A stretch of 64,000 nucleotides of DNA, taken from NCBI GenBank assembly GCA_964247725.1, contig CAXTVM010000008.1, positions 37,225-101,224 of the forward strand, read 5' to 3'. The DNA is from Lichenicola sp964247725 (GTDB lineage: Bacteria > Pseudomonadota > Alphaproteobacteria > Acetobacterales > Acetobacteraceae). The position numbers and the translations under genes were made by a program. The notes under the pieces are model-generated. The model had not been told where the DNA came from. It ran no database searches and was given only the letters and a program-made list of their open reading frames with translations. This document shows positions 1 to 9,127 of this stretch, piece after piece. Numbering within the stretch: the first letter of the stretch is position 1; every line of letters starts with the position of its first letter.

Positions 1-514
1 CTTTCTCGGAGCGTTCCGAGCTGCCGGTGTTCGCGGTGATGGTGTCGACCCAGCCGCGGAAGCGCTCCTCGTCCGATTGCGGGATGTCGAGCAGCTTGCG
101 GATGATCGACAGCGGCAGGGGATGCGCCACCTCCTCGACCAGGTCGGCCTCGGTCTTCCCGGCGAGGCGGTCTATCAGGTCGTGCGTCGCCTCGACGATG
201 TCTCCCTCCAGCTCCGCGACCAGCCGGGGGCGGGCCGGCGGGCCGAACTGGCGCATCATGATGCGCCGCAGCCGGTCGTGCTCGGGCGGGTCGAGGCGCA
301 GCAGGTCTACACGCTTGTTGGGCCCCTGTCCGCCGCCCCCGGCCGAGGTCAGCCGCCGGTCGTGCAGCAGGGCAAGCGCCGCCTGGTAGCCGGTCACGAC
401 GTAGCGCCCGTCCTCGAGGCGCGTCGGGGTCCGGGGCAGCTCGCCATACAGCGGATAGGGATCGACCCTGTGCTCGGGCTGGATCGCGGCCAGGAACGGG
501 CAGGCGTCGCTCAT
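1..514 (-). CDS. Cytochrome P450, N-terminal part (cut by window edge)
   Basis: The first ~171 codons of a bacterial class I cytochrome P450; the haem-binding cysteine region lies outside the window. Visible family features are the N-terminal substrate-recognition region (PYPLYGELR-type start), the RLDPPEHDRLRRIM segment (the conserved D-P-P-x-H-x-x-x-R before helix C) and the following PLPLSIIRKLLDIP stretch typical of soluble bacterial P450s. The ATG (514-512) overlaps the stop of the upstream reductase gene in an ATGA, so translation is probably coupled. The order ferredoxin, reductase, P450 on one strand makes a self-contained monooxygenase system: NAD(P)H to FAD reductase to 3Fe-4S ferredoxin to P450. 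The substrate cannot be read from this part. Confidence 0.88.
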   Translation of the reverse strand, partial: MSDACPFLAAIQPEHRVDPYPLYGELPRTPTRLEDGRYVVTGYQAALALLHDRRLTSAGGGGQGPNKRVDLLRLDPPEHDRLRRIMMRQFGPPARPRLVAELEGDIVEATHDLIDRLAGKTEADLVEEVAHPLPLSIIRKLLDIPQSDEERFRGWVDTITANTGSSERSEK

Positions 515-1923
515 GCCGAATGCTCCATCGTCTGCATCCCGTTTCCGGTCCCGACCGCCTTGCCGCCCGCCAGGTGCAGCGTCCCGTCCCGGTCGTCGGG
601 GCGATGGCCGCTCAGCGTTATGTAGGCCTGCAGGCCGCCCCGGGACGGCCGGGGGAACTCGGCAGGGAGCGGGGCGGCGTCCACGGGCGCCTGCATGCCC
701 ACCGTGCATGGAAACTCCGCCCCGGCCCGGATGAGCTCCTCGTATTGCTCGAGCCACTTGCCGTGGTCGAAGCCGACCGCGGCCACGACACGATTCCGCT
801 TGCCGTACACGGCGACGAATCGCCCCGCCTCCGGCGATCCCTGGACGAACATGACCTGGTCGGCGGCGGTCGGCACGCCGACCGACTTGATGCTCATGTC
901 GAACTGGCTCGACCAGAAAGCGGGAACATCGAGATGCGGTGCCAGCTCACCGCCGGAGGCGATCATGTTGCGGGCGGCGACCCGCGCGCCGTTGACGGCA
1001 TTGCCCCAGTGCTCGAGGGTCATGAACTCGAAGTTGAACAGCGGGTGCGGGAAGCGGGCCACATCCCCGGCGACGTAGACGTCGCCGGACGCGATGCCGT
1101 ATCGGTCGTAGGCGCGACAGGCGGGATCGCACGCCACGCCCCTCGGGCTGACGGCGAGTCCCGACCCTTCGAGCCATTCGACGTTGGGTAGCGATCCCAG
1201 GGCGACGACGACCAGATCGGCATCGATCGATCCCTGCCCGTCGGCCAGGTGGACGCGGCGTACTCGGTTGGACCCGTCGCCCTCGAGCCGCTCGACCGAT
1301 GTCCCGCACCGGAGGTCGACGCCTCGGGCCCGCTGCAACGACGCTGCGACGCGTCCCACCACGCAACCGAGGGCGCCGGCGAGCGGCGTCTCGTTGTATT
1401 CGACCAGGGTGACCGGTATCCCGAGCTCGCAGCACGCCGAGGCGATCTCCGAACCGGTGAACCCTCCGCCGATGACGACCACGCGCCCGGGTCCGGCGGC
1501 CAGGGCGGCCCGCAGCGCCGCGGCATCTTCCTTGGTCCGCAGCGTCAGGACCCCATCCAGCGAGCCCTCGTCGGCGTTCATCCAGGGCCGTGCCCGTGTT
1601 CCGGTCGCGACCAGCAGCTTGTCGAAGGCGATGATCCTGCCATCGGAAAGCGTTACCGTGCGGGCCTTGAGGGCGAGGGCCGTTGCCTTGACGCCAAGGC
1701 ACCAGGTTGCGCTCGCGGGACCGGTGAACGGAAGCGTCGTCTCCTCGGCAGATATCATCCCGAGCGCCACCTGCTTGCTCAAGGGAGGCCGGTCGTACGG
1801 GAGGTGCGGCTCCTCTCCGACAAGGACGACCTCCCCGCCGTAGCCGCGCTCCCGCAGGGTTCGCGCCGCGCTCAATCCGGCCAGCGAGGCACCGACGATG
1901 ACGATCCTGTCGACGCCACTCAC
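511..1923 (-). CDS. FAD-dependent ferredoxin reductase of a P450 system
   Basis: 470 aa, normal to slightly long for the putidaredoxin/rhodocoxin reductase family. It passes electrons from NAD(P)H through FAD to the ferredoxin encoded just upstream. Two dinucleotide folds are visible: an FAD-binding GASLAGLSAARTL near residue 11, followed by the PYDRPPLSK signature of this family, and an NAD(P)-binding VVVIGGGFTGSEIAS near residue 150. The second FAD motif VYVAGDVARFP sits near residue 285. The start ATG (1923-1921) overlaps the ferredoxin stop by four bases and the stop overlaps the P450 start by four bases, so the three genes form a tight operon. The nucleotide preference (NADH or NADPH) is not determined here. 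Confidence 0.92.
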   Translation of the reverse strand: MSGVDRIVIVGASLAGLSAARTLRERGYGGEVVLVGEEPHLPYDRPPLSKQVALGMISAEETTLPFTGPASATWCLGVKATALALKARTVTLSDGRIIAFDKLLVATGTRARPWMNADEGSLDGVLTLRTKEDAAALRAALAAGPGRVVVIGGGFTGSEIASACCELGIPVTLVEYNETPLAGALGCVVGRVAASLQRARGVDLRCGTSVERLEGDGSNRVRRVHLADGQGSIDADLVVVALGSLPNVEWLEGSGLAVSPRGVACDPACRAYDRYGIASGDVYVAGDVARFPHPLFNFEFMTLEHWGNAVNGARVAARNMIASGGELAPHLDVPAFWSSQFDMSIKSVGVPTAADQVMFVQGSPEAGRFVAVYGKRNRVVAAVGFDHGKWLEQYEELIRAGAEFPCTVGMQAPVDAAPLPAEFPRPSRGGLQAYITLSGHRPDDRDGTLHLAGGKAVGTGNGMQTMEHSA

Positions 1924-2144
1924 CGTCCGCCGTTCCGCGGCACGTCAGCCACGGTCTCCAGGCTGACGGCGATCGCCTGGACCGGACAAGCTGCGGCCGA
2001 CCTCAGCACGCCTTCCAGCCGGACGTCGTCCGGCGCCGGGTCGTAGAGCAGCACCTCCTGTCCCCTGAGCTCGAACACGTCCGGGGCCAGGAAACAGCAC
2101 TGCGCGTAGGCCTGGCATTTATTCAGATCGACGGTGATCCGCAA
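1920..2144 (-). CDS. 3Fe-4S ferredoxin, P450 redox partner
   Basis: 74 aa single-cluster ferredoxin that shuttles electrons to the P450. Cluster ligands are C10, C16 (C-x5-C) and C53 followed by proline; the place of a fourth cysteine is taken by Y13, so a 3Fe-4S rather than 4Fe-4S cluster is expected, as in P450-associated actinobacterial and alphaproteobacterial ferredoxins. The start codon is TTG (2144-2142): there is a good GGGAGG ribosome site seven bases upstream and an in-frame stop two codons before, while the nearby ATG is out of frame. First gene of the operon, so the promoter should lie in 2145-2400. Confidence 0.9.
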   Translation of the reverse strand: MRITVDLNKCQAYAQCCFLAPDVFELRGQEVLLYDPAPDDVRLEGVLRSAAACPVQAIAVSLETVADVPRNGGR

Positions 2145-2807
2145 TGATCATCCTCCCACGCATGGCGACCGCCATGAAACAGCATCGTTCCGGTGGCGCC
2201 TGACGCTCTGTCCCGCGTCCGATATCCACCACATGCGGCGCCGGTCCTCAAAACACTCTAATATGAGCTTCGCTCGGACCTCCACTCGCATTCCTGAACA
2301 TTGATGGATCGCGATGGTTGCCACGGAAAGCCTTGAAAATACTGTAAAATACCTGCGCAGGTGACATTCGGACTCACCGCGGCTTCGTTGCTCGACGCGG
2401 CGCCTCAGGTTTCGCGGCGTCGGTCGGGGACGCCGCCAGCATGCAAGCCCGTCGCGGAAATGCGGCGACGGCGGATCGGCACCTGTAGCAGCAGGCCCCA
2501 AATCACGACGCGATGCCTGTCGCGTCGATCGCGAGCGACTCCGTCGAGACTCCGCAAATATTCGTTCTTATACCGATTACGATCTTCTGATCGCACTGTT
2601 TCGGAAAACGGGTGGCAACACGATCTCATGTCGCATTAATTTTTTCGTATCGTGCCTCGGGGACGCTTGTTTGGTCTCCGTTTCAGGTCTACGACGAAAA
2701 GCGTGGCTGTGTTGCAGGAGACGTCTCACACCGAGCGAGATCGGCCACCCGACGAGGGACAGCAGCACGGATTCATCAAATGTCAACGATCAGTTCAGGA
2801 GGTTCAG
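2145..2807. other. Divergent intergenic region, no gene recognised
   Basis: About 660 bp between the P450 operon (leftward) and a small secreted-protein gene (rightward). Parts are clearly more AT-rich than the surroundings (around 2540-2660), as expected for promoters. A 117-codon open frame on the minus strand (2148-2501) has no recognisable domain and no convincing ribosome site, and I do not call it a gene. The region holds one perfect 12-bp palindrome, listed separately. Confidence 0.6.
2351..2362. promoter_or_regulatory. Perfect 12-bp palindrome, possible operator of the P450 operon
   Basis: ACCTGCGCAGGT is a perfect palindrome about 210 bases upstream of the ferredoxin start and beside an A/T-rich stretch (ACTGTAAAAT). 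Its position between divergent genes fits a repressor or activator site, but no regulator is encoded next to it and the motif is not one I can assign to a family. Confidence 0.3.
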
Positions 2808-3116
2808 GTGGGTTATAAGCTGTTATCTGCGGTAGCGGTCGCCGCGACGTGCATCGCAGGGCTTCCGGCGGGTGCATCGACCAGCGCGTCGCTTTCGCTC
2901 ACCCCTCCCAGCCTCGCCATCACGAAGGTCATAGGCTTCTGCGGTCTTGGCTTCCATCGGGCGGCAGACGGTCAATGCTATCCGAACGGCCCGATCGCCG
3001 CCATCACGCATCCTGCACCGGTAGCGCAGCCGCCGGTGGTGGCTGCCGTACCGGTCGTCTGCCCCGGAGGCACGCATCTTCGGTCCGATGGACGGGTCTG
3101 CGTTCCGAACTACTAG
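2808..3116 (+). CDS. Small secreted Cys-containing protein (GFHR motif)
   Basis: 102 aa. The GTG start at 2808 is chosen because AGGAGG (2797-2802) lies five bases upstream; longer in-frame starts have no ribosome site. Residues 1-24 form a signal peptide (YKLLSAVAVAATCIAG, then an A-S-A-type cleavage region). The mature part carries the segment CGLGFHRAADGQCYPNG and a second cysteine pair near the C-terminus (VVCPGGTHL and RVCVPNY). Such C-x-x-G-F-H-R-x5-C peptides are small exported proteins of unknown function common in Acetobacteraceae and Rhizobiales. It begins a run of three small exported proteins. Function unknown. Confidence 0.72.
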   Translation: MGYKLLSAVAVAATCIAGLPAGASTSASLSLTPPSLAITKVIGFCGLGFHRAADGQCYPNGPIAAITHPAPVAQPPVVAAVPVVCPGGTHLRSDGRVCVPNY

Positions 3117-3272
3117 GAGCGGGATCGGACGCTCTGGTGGCAGCGCCAAGAGATGATCCCGGAACAACCGTTGTTGCGACACGGCGAGTATTAACGCGTC
3201 TTGCGTCGGTGGTATTGCCGCGAATGTTCCATGAAATGCGGCTGCGGATTCTCGCGTGACAAGGCGTCTGGT

Positions 3273-3641
3273 ATGAAGAAGTACGCGTATGTTGTAGGAG
3301 CCCTGCTGTGCGTGGGCAGCAGTTCCGGCGTCGCCCAACAGACATACTCGACCAGCCGGGCCGCCAGCCCCGGGAGCGACGACGATTTCACGGTCGGACT
3401 GCGGCGCATCGGCGTGCTGGCAGGGCAGTCGGTGATCTGCGCGCCCGAAGCGACCCGGTCCCTGGAGATCGACAAGGTCGTTGAGGCAGGCAACATGATC
3501 GCGAACGAGTTCGGCTTGAGGGCGGCCTTCAACTTCATCGGCGCCGCCGGATACGGCTCCGGCCATCCGTTCGACAAGACGACCTGCTGCGGCGCGATCA
3601 AGGGGTGGACCGACGTGCAGAAGAAGTACGGCGAGCAGTGA
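3273..3641 (+). CDS. Hypothetical secreted protein
   Basis: 122 aa, starting at ATG 3273, where a signal peptide begins at once (KKYAYVVGALLCVGSSSG, cleavage probably after GVAQ). An upstream in-frame extension would put 24 charged and Cys-rich residues before the signal peptide, so it is rejected. The mature protein has a single cysteine near residue 55 and a CC pair near residue 104 (TTCCGAIKGW), which could form disulfides in the periplasm. No family recognised. The stop codon shares one base (TGATG, 3639-3643) with the next start, so this and the following small gene are translationally linked. Confidence 0.6.
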   Translation: MKKYAYVVGALLCVGSSSGVAQQTYSTSRAASPGSDDDFTVGLRRIGVLAGQSVICAPEATRSLEIDKVVEAGNMIANEFGLRAAFNFIGAAGYGSGHPFDKTTCCGAIKGWTDVQKKYGEQ

Positions 3642-3905
3642 TGAGACACCTCACATCCATAACCGTGCCGATCGCAGCCTTCGCGGTCGCCATCTCCGCA
3701 GCCGCGACGAGCGCCTGTGCGGTCGTGCTCCGCGCAGGTCCCGCAGCCGACGGTCCGGAGCGCCGGCTGGGGCGGCGTGGCGGTCGGCGCCGCGGTCGAG
3801 GTCGGCGCCGCAGCCGCGACCGCGGCTCACGCATCGACGTATCCGGCCCCCTACCCGTATGGCTACTCGACGCCGTATGCCTACCCCTACACCTACCCGT
3901 ACTGA
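3641..3905 (+). pseudogene. Frameshifted Tyr/Pro-rich secreted protein gene
   Basis: From ATG 3641 the first frame encodes a clear signal peptide (RHLTSITVPIAAFAVAIS followed by A-A-A-T-S-A), but it then runs into Arg-rich sequence that looks like wrong-frame translation. From about 3717 the frame one base on encodes a sensible continuation: a Gly/Ala/Val stretch (GWGGVAVGAAVEVGA) and a Tyr-Pro repeat tail (PYPYGYSTPYAYPYTYPY) ending at TGA 3905. The simplest reading is one gene with a single-base indel near 3715. A similar but intact Tyr/Pro-rich exported protein is encoded at 62945-63457. An alternative is a separate short gene from GTG 3717 without a signal peptide, which is less likely. 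Confidence 0.55.
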
Positions 3906-3936
3906 GTTGCCGGCCAGGGCCTCGCCGGCCGCCTCG

Positions 3937-4653
3937 ATGCGTCCGGGCACCTCCAGCCGCAGGGCTGGGGGGCGTCGGCTCCTGACCGGCGTCGTCCCGG
4001 CATTCGGATTGATCCTGCTGAGCGGCGGCAAGCCGAGCAACCGCTACCAGCCGCCGCCTCCGCCGCAGGCGATCTCGGTCGAGCTTCCCATCCATCGGGA
4101 CGTCACGGACTACCTAGAGGACACCGGCCAGCTCGCCGCCGTCAGGAGCGTCACCCTGGTCGCCCGGATCCAGGGCACCCTCGAGACGATCGGCTACCAG
4201 GACGGCGCGTTCGTGAAGCAGGGGGCGAGCCTGTTCGTCATCGAGCCGCCCCCCTTCAAGGCTCAGCTCGACGAGGCGCAGGCCAACCTGGCGTCCGGCC
4301 AGGCGAAGGCCGCGTTCGCCGCGATCCAGAAGCAGCGCTACGCCATCCTCGCGAGGAGCAACGACGCCTCGATGATGAAGGCCCAGCAAGCCCAGGCGGA
4401 CAGCTCGGAGGCGGATGCCGCGGCCCTGCAGGCGCAGGCGGCGGTCGAGGCGGCGGGGATCACCTACTCCTACACCCATGTCATGGCGCCGTTCGACGGC
4501 GTGGTCTCGGCGCACATGCAGGATGTGGGCGCCCTCGTCGGCGGCAGCAGCCAGACGGCGGACCTCGCGACCATCACCCAGCTCGACCCGATCTGGGCGA
4601 ACTTCAACATCAGCGAGCAGGACGTCCTGCAGATCCGCGCCCGGATGGAGCGG
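3937..4653 (+). pseudogene. RND efflux periplasmic adaptor (HlyD/AcrA family), 3'-truncated
   Basis: About 240 codons of a membrane fusion protein. After the proline-rich PPPPPQ segment come the first beta-barrel strand, the lipoyl half-motif (ARIQGTLETIGYQDGAFV), a coiled-coil hairpin with DEAQANLASGQAKAAFA and the second lipoyl half (THVMAPFDGVVSAHMQ). Homology ends near residue 240 (ISEQDVLQIRARME), where the reading frame runs into the 3' half of an RND pump gene in another frame. Normal adaptors are ~390 aa, so the C-terminal third is gone. The leader lacks the lipobox cysteine of its relatives (LLSGGK where LLxxCGK would be expected). ATG 3937 is a convenient start; TTG 3907 is also possible. 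Confidence 0.82.
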
Positions 4654-5788
4654 CGGCTTTACGATGCAGGTCGAGATCCGGAACAACACGCTCGACTGGA
4701 CCCGCCTGCAGAGGGCGACGGACGGGATGGTGGAGGCGGCCGCCGGCCAGTCCGGCATCCAGCGCCCGAACAGCACCTTCCGTGCCGAGGTGCCGCAGTA
4801 CGCCGTCTCGGTCGACCGGGTGAAGGCCGCGACCCTGCAGGTCAAGATACAGGACGTCTTCGACACCCTGTCCGCGTATCTGGGATCCAGCTACGCTGGT
4901 CAATTCGACCGGTTCGGCCGCACCTTCCAGGTCTTCGCCGAGGCCGAGGGCGACGCGCGCACGACCCAAGCCCAGGTCTCCCGGCTGCGCGTCCGCAACG
5001 CGCAGAACGACATGATCCCGCTCGGGTCGCTGGTCGCGATGACGCCGGTCGCCGGACCGTCGCTGGTCAGCCTCTACGACCTCTATCCCAGCGCCAGCAT
5101 CCTCGGCAGCCCGGCGGCCGGCTTCAGTTCCGGCGACGCCATCGACCTCATGCAGCAGGCGGCGGCCAGGACGCTGCTGCCGGGGACCGGATACGACTGG
5201 ACCGCGATGTCCTATCAGGAGCAGGCGGTCGGCAACCAGATCTACTACCTGTTCGGCCTGGCCCTGCTGCTGGTCTATTTCGTCCTCGCCACGCAGTACG
5301 AGAGCTGGTGGATGCCGCTTTCCGTGCTGCTGGCCATCCCCCTGGCACTGGTCGGTCCCGTGCTGGTCATCACGGCGCTCGGCATCGACAACAACCTCTA
5401 CACCCAGATCGGCCTGATCCTGCTGGTGGCGCTCTCAGCCAAGAACGCGATCCTCATCGTGGAGATGGCGCGCGAGTCTCGCAGGGCGGGCGCCGATATC
5501 CTGGAGGCGGCGGTCCACGGCGCGGTCACGCGGTTCAGGCCGATCCTGATGACGTCGATCGCGTTCTCCCTGGGCGTCGTGCCGTTGGTGCTGGCGAGCG
5601 GGGCCAGCGCCAATGCGCGCAAGTCGATCGGCATCACGACCCTGTCCGGGATGATATCGTCCACGCTCCTGGCCGTCGTCCTGGTCCCGGCTTATTTCGC
5701 ACTGGCGCAGCGCTTCGACGAATACCTCGCCGCCCGCAAGGCGAAGTCGGCCGCGGCGGGTTCGCGCCGCCTCGTCGAGACCAAGTAG
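4649..5788 (+). pseudogene. RND efflux permease (AcrB family), 3' portion only
   Basis: About 379 codons matching the C-terminal third of AcrB-type pumps. It opens inside the second periplasmic domain (GGFTMQVEIRNNTLDW), continues through the funnel region (VQDVFDTLSAYLGSSYAGQF) and ends with the last five membrane segments (IYYLFGLALLLVYFVLATQY to AVVLVPAYFALAQRF). The first ~680 residues, including the proton-relay aspartates in TM4, are absent. The upstream edge abuts the truncated adaptor in a different frame, so about 2.5 kb appears deleted between the two genes. Not functional as a pump. The next gene, an intact MFS exporter, starts 35 bases downstream. Confidence 0.85.
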
Positions 5789-5823
5789 TCGGTGATTCCA
5801 TGATCCGAGCGGGATGACGTCGA

Positions 5824-7332
5824 ATGTCGGACAGCACGGCGGGAACCCGGGTCACCGACAAGCACACGCGCCGCGAGTTCAACCTCGTGCTCGCCGGTCT
5901 GATGCTCGCGCTGACGCTGGCGTCGCTCGACCAGAACATCGTCGCGACGGCCCTGCCGCAGATCACGAGCGACCTCGGAGGCCTGCAGCACCTGTCGTGG
6001 GTCGTCACCGCCTTCGTCTTGACCAGCACGATCACCGCACCGCTCTATGGCCGCCTCAGCGACCTCTACGGCCGCAAGCCGGCCTTCACGGTCTCCATAA
6101 CGATCTTCCTGGCCGGCTCGGCGCTGTGCGGGATGGCCGACGGGATGGTCGCGCTGATCCTGTTCCGGGGGCTCCAGGGCCTGGGCGCGGGCGGCCTGAT
6201 CGTCCTGGGGCAGACCGTCATCGGCGACCTGGTCTCGCCGAGGGAGCGGGGGCGCTATCAGGGGCTCTTCTCGGCGGTCTTCGCGACCTGCTCGGTCGCG
6301 GGGCCGCTGCTGGGAGGGTTCCTCACGCAGTACGCGTCCTGGCGCTGGATCTTCTACGTCAACCTGCCCGTCGGCGCCGCGGCGCTCGTCCTGATCCTGG
6401 TCTGGCTCAAGGCTGCTCCGCCCGACGGCTCGCCTCGCGTCGACGTCGCCGGGGTGGTGCTGCTCACCGTAGGAACCAGCTGCCTGCTGCTCGTGCTGAG
6501 CTCGGGCGGCGCGGCCTATCCCTGGCTGTCGATCCAGGTGCTCGGGCTTGCGGCGGTCGGCGTCGCCGCCTTCGCTGGCCTGGTACGCGCGGAGATGCGG
6601 GCGGCGAAGCCCATCATCCCTCCGGCGCTGTTCGGCAACCGCGTCTTCGTGACCGGCGCCTCGGTCATCGCCCTGAGCACGATGGCGCTGTTCGCGGCCG
6701 TGGTGTTCCTGCCGCTGATGTTCCAGCTGCTCATGGGCGCCAGCCCGTCACATGCCGGGCTCATGCTGGCACCGATGATGGGCGGAGTCATAACGGCATC
6801 GTTCGGAGGCGGATGGCTGGTCTCCAGGACTGGCCGCTACAAGGCATTGCCGGTGTTTGGGCTGCTGGCCGCGACGTTGTCCTACGCCACTTTGGCCTGG
6901 GCCACGTGGGCCGATGCCGGCCTCGTGCCGATCGAGGCGGTCCTGGTGGTCATGGGGCTCGGCATCGGCTTCGTGATGCCGAACCTGACGACGGCGATCC
7001 AGAACTCGGTCGAGAGGGGCGAGATCGGTTCGGCGACGGCCACGGCGGCCTTCTTCCGCTCCCTGGGCGGCGCGCTGGGGGTGGCGCTGTCAGGGGCCGT
7101 GGTGGCTGGGCACCTCTCCGGGCTGCCCACCGCCCTGCAGAACTCGAGTGGCGGCATCGGCAAGCTCACCGGTCTACCCCATCCCGAGCAGGTGGTCGTC
7201 ATGCAGGCCTATCGAGGCGGGCTCTCAAGTGCGTTCGTCGCCGGTGCGCTGGTCGCGGCGCTGGGGTTCGTGATCGTGCTCTTCCTCCCCGAGCGGCCGT
7301 TGCGGAACACGCCGCTCGACAGCGTCCCATAA
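5824..7332 (+). CDS. MFS multidrug exporter, DHA2 family (14 TM)
   Basis: 502 aa, the usual length for the EmrB/QacA type of drug:proton antiporter. The N-terminus contains LDQNIVATALPQI (motif D1 of DHA2 proteins), GRLSDLYGRKPAF (MFS motif A between TM2 and TM3), the arginine-bearing LFRGLQGLGAGG (motif B) and GPLLGGFLTQYASWRWIF (motif C, antiporter signature, running into the WRWIFYVNLP loop). Start ATG 5824 follows a GAGCGGG-type ribosome site. It stands directly behind the broken RND genes and may once have been co-transcribed with them. Substrate unknown. Confidence 0.92.
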   Translation: MSDSTAGTRVTDKHTRREFNLVLAGLMLALTLASLDQNIVATALPQITSDLGGLQHLSWVVTAFVLTSTITAPLYGRLSDLYGRKPAFTVSITIFLAGSALCGMADGMVALILFRGLQGLGAGGLIVLGQTVIGDLVSPRERGRYQGLFSAVFATCSVAGPLLGGFLTQYASWRWIFYVNLPVGAAALVLILVWLKAAPPDGSPRVDVAGVVLLTVGTSCLLLVLSSGGAAYPWLSIQVLGLAAVGVAAFAGLVRAEMRAAKPIIPPALFGNRVFVTGASVIALSTMALFAAVVFLPLMFQLLMGASPSHAGLMLAPMMGGVITASFGGGWLVSRTGRYKALPVFGLLAATLSYATLAWATWADAGLVPIEAVLVVMGLGIGFVMPNLTTAIQNSVERGEIGSATATAAFFRSLGGALGVALSGAVVAGHLSGLPTALQNSSGGIGKLTGLPHPEQVVVMQAYRGGLSSAFVAGALVAALGFVIVLFLPERPLRNTPLDSVP

Positions 7333-7480
7333 CCGGTGACCGTGCGCTCGCGCGTCGAAGCCGATGGCGGCGATCTGTCCTCAAGTCCACCGACACGCAT
7401 CGATCGCGCCGAGCGTATCCGCCGACGCCTGCCGAGCCGGCCGAACGAACCAGTCCACGACATCGGGATACCTTCAGGTC

Positions 7481-9013
7481 ATGGCGCATACACCCACTTC
7501 GAGTCGGCCGGCGATGCGCGACCCCGCAGGTCGGCCGGCCGTCCGGAATCGTCATCCGGCGTCCCGGTCGCTCTCGCTGGTGGTTGCATCGCTTGCCGTG
7601 GTCGCGGCCACCGCCCTGGCCCATGGCACCAGCCCGGCGGGCGAGTGGTGGGCGGACGCGGATCGCGACCTCGCGGCCATGCACGACCTGATCCGGGAGA
7701 ACCATCCGGGGCAGGTCGACGGCCAGGATCCCGAGTTCGGGAACTGGCTGGGAGCCGGACCCCATGCGCTGCGGGCGCAGGCGGATGCGGCACGGACCGA
7801 GCACGACTACCGGCTGGTCCTGATGACCTACGCCAACGGCTTTGCCGACTACCATCTGGACGTGCGGTTCGACCGGCCCGAACCGGAGCTGTGGCCAGGG
7901 TTCCTGACCCGCACCGGCCGTATCGGCGGTCCATCCCAGGTCGTGCTGGTCGAGGACGCGCCCGGGGTCGCGGTGGGCGACGTGCTAGCGGATTGCGGCG
8001 CCACGAGCGCCTCCGAGCTGCTGGATGCCCGCGTCCTGCGGCCGCGCACCAATCCCTAGCAGCTCCAGCGCCTGGTCCTGACCTCGCCCTGGCTGACCGT
8101 GGTGAGCGCGGACGACCGCGACGGCCAGACGCCGAGCTGCCGTTTCCGTAGCGCCGCCGGCCTGCACGCGGTTGCGGTCCGCTGGCGGCCGGTCGGCGAG
8201 GCCTCGCTGTCGCGCCGGATCGCGCAGGCCAGCGGGATCGCGATACCGGCACTCGAGTTGCGCCGGATCGGCGACGTCTGGCTGGTCTCGCTGCCGTCGT
8301 TCACCTGGACGGGACCGGATGCGGCCCGCATGCAGGCCCTGGTCGCCACCCTGCGCGACCATGCGGCCGAGCCGCATGCAGCCCGGCACGTCGTGCTCGA
8401 TCTTCGCGGCAACGGCGGCGGCAACAGCCAGTGGAGTGACGACGTCGCGGCGGCGCTGTGGGGACGAAGCCCGGTCGAGGCGATCGAGGCGAGCGACGAC
8501 GGCACGCTGGACTGGCGCGTGTCGACGCGCAACCGCGACGCGATCCGCGCCGACGCGGCCGACATGATGGCCGGGGGCCATCCGGAGGAGGCCACCGAAT
8601 GGAACGGCCTGGCGCGTCGGATGGACCAGGCGCTGCACTCCGGGCAGTCGCTGATGCGGGAGGCCGGCACGCCTCGTCCGGCGACCCCGGTTGGGCCGTC
8701 GCCGTTCTCGCACCGCGTCCTGGTGCTGACGGATCCGCATTGCGCGAGCGCCTGCCTCGACTTCGTCGACCTGCTGAACCGGTTGCCCGGCACCGAGCGG
8801 ATCGGCCTGCCGACCGGAGCCGACACCAACTACCTCGACGTGGCCTTCGCCCCGCTGCCGAGCGGCCAGGCGAGCCTGGTCTATGCCATGAAGGTGTACC
8901 GGCATCGGACGCGCGCGGCGAATGCCGCCTATCAGCCTGCGCTTGCCTGGCCGGGTGGGGTGATGACCGACACGTCGGTGAGCCAGTGGGTCGATCGCCT
9001 GCCAGCTGACTGA
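7481..9013 (+). pseudogene. S41-like peptidase with an in-frame amber codon
   Basis: A single 510-codon frame interrupted by one TAG at 8057-8059; sequence on both sides is in the same frame and of the same protein. The N-terminal part has a membrane anchor or signal peptide (SLSLVVASLAVVAATALAHG). The C-terminal part carries the S41 tail-specific protease core: HVVLDLRGNGGGNSQW (strand and oxyanion-loop motif) and LVLTDPHCASACLDFVD, where the serine of C-A-S-A-C is the probable nucleophile. A CAG (Gln) to TAG change explains the interruption (N-P-stop-Q-L-Q). A separate downstream start at GTG 8099 would give the 304-residue C-terminal part without export signal. Readthrough or sequencing error are alternatives to recent inactivation. 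Confidence 0.75.
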
Positions 9014-9127
9014 AGCAGCAACGGCGGTCCGCTGGATGCGGGCTTGGGGCGCGGACGGGCACGCCCTCATCCGCCGGTCGGCACCATTACGTCGGACCGG
9101 CGACCTGCATGACCGACGTCGGGCAGT

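Noticed and set aside
2148..2501. 117-codon minus-strand frame upstream of the ferredoxin
   Set aside because: Arg-rich, no family, no ribosome site; it covers the likely promoter region.
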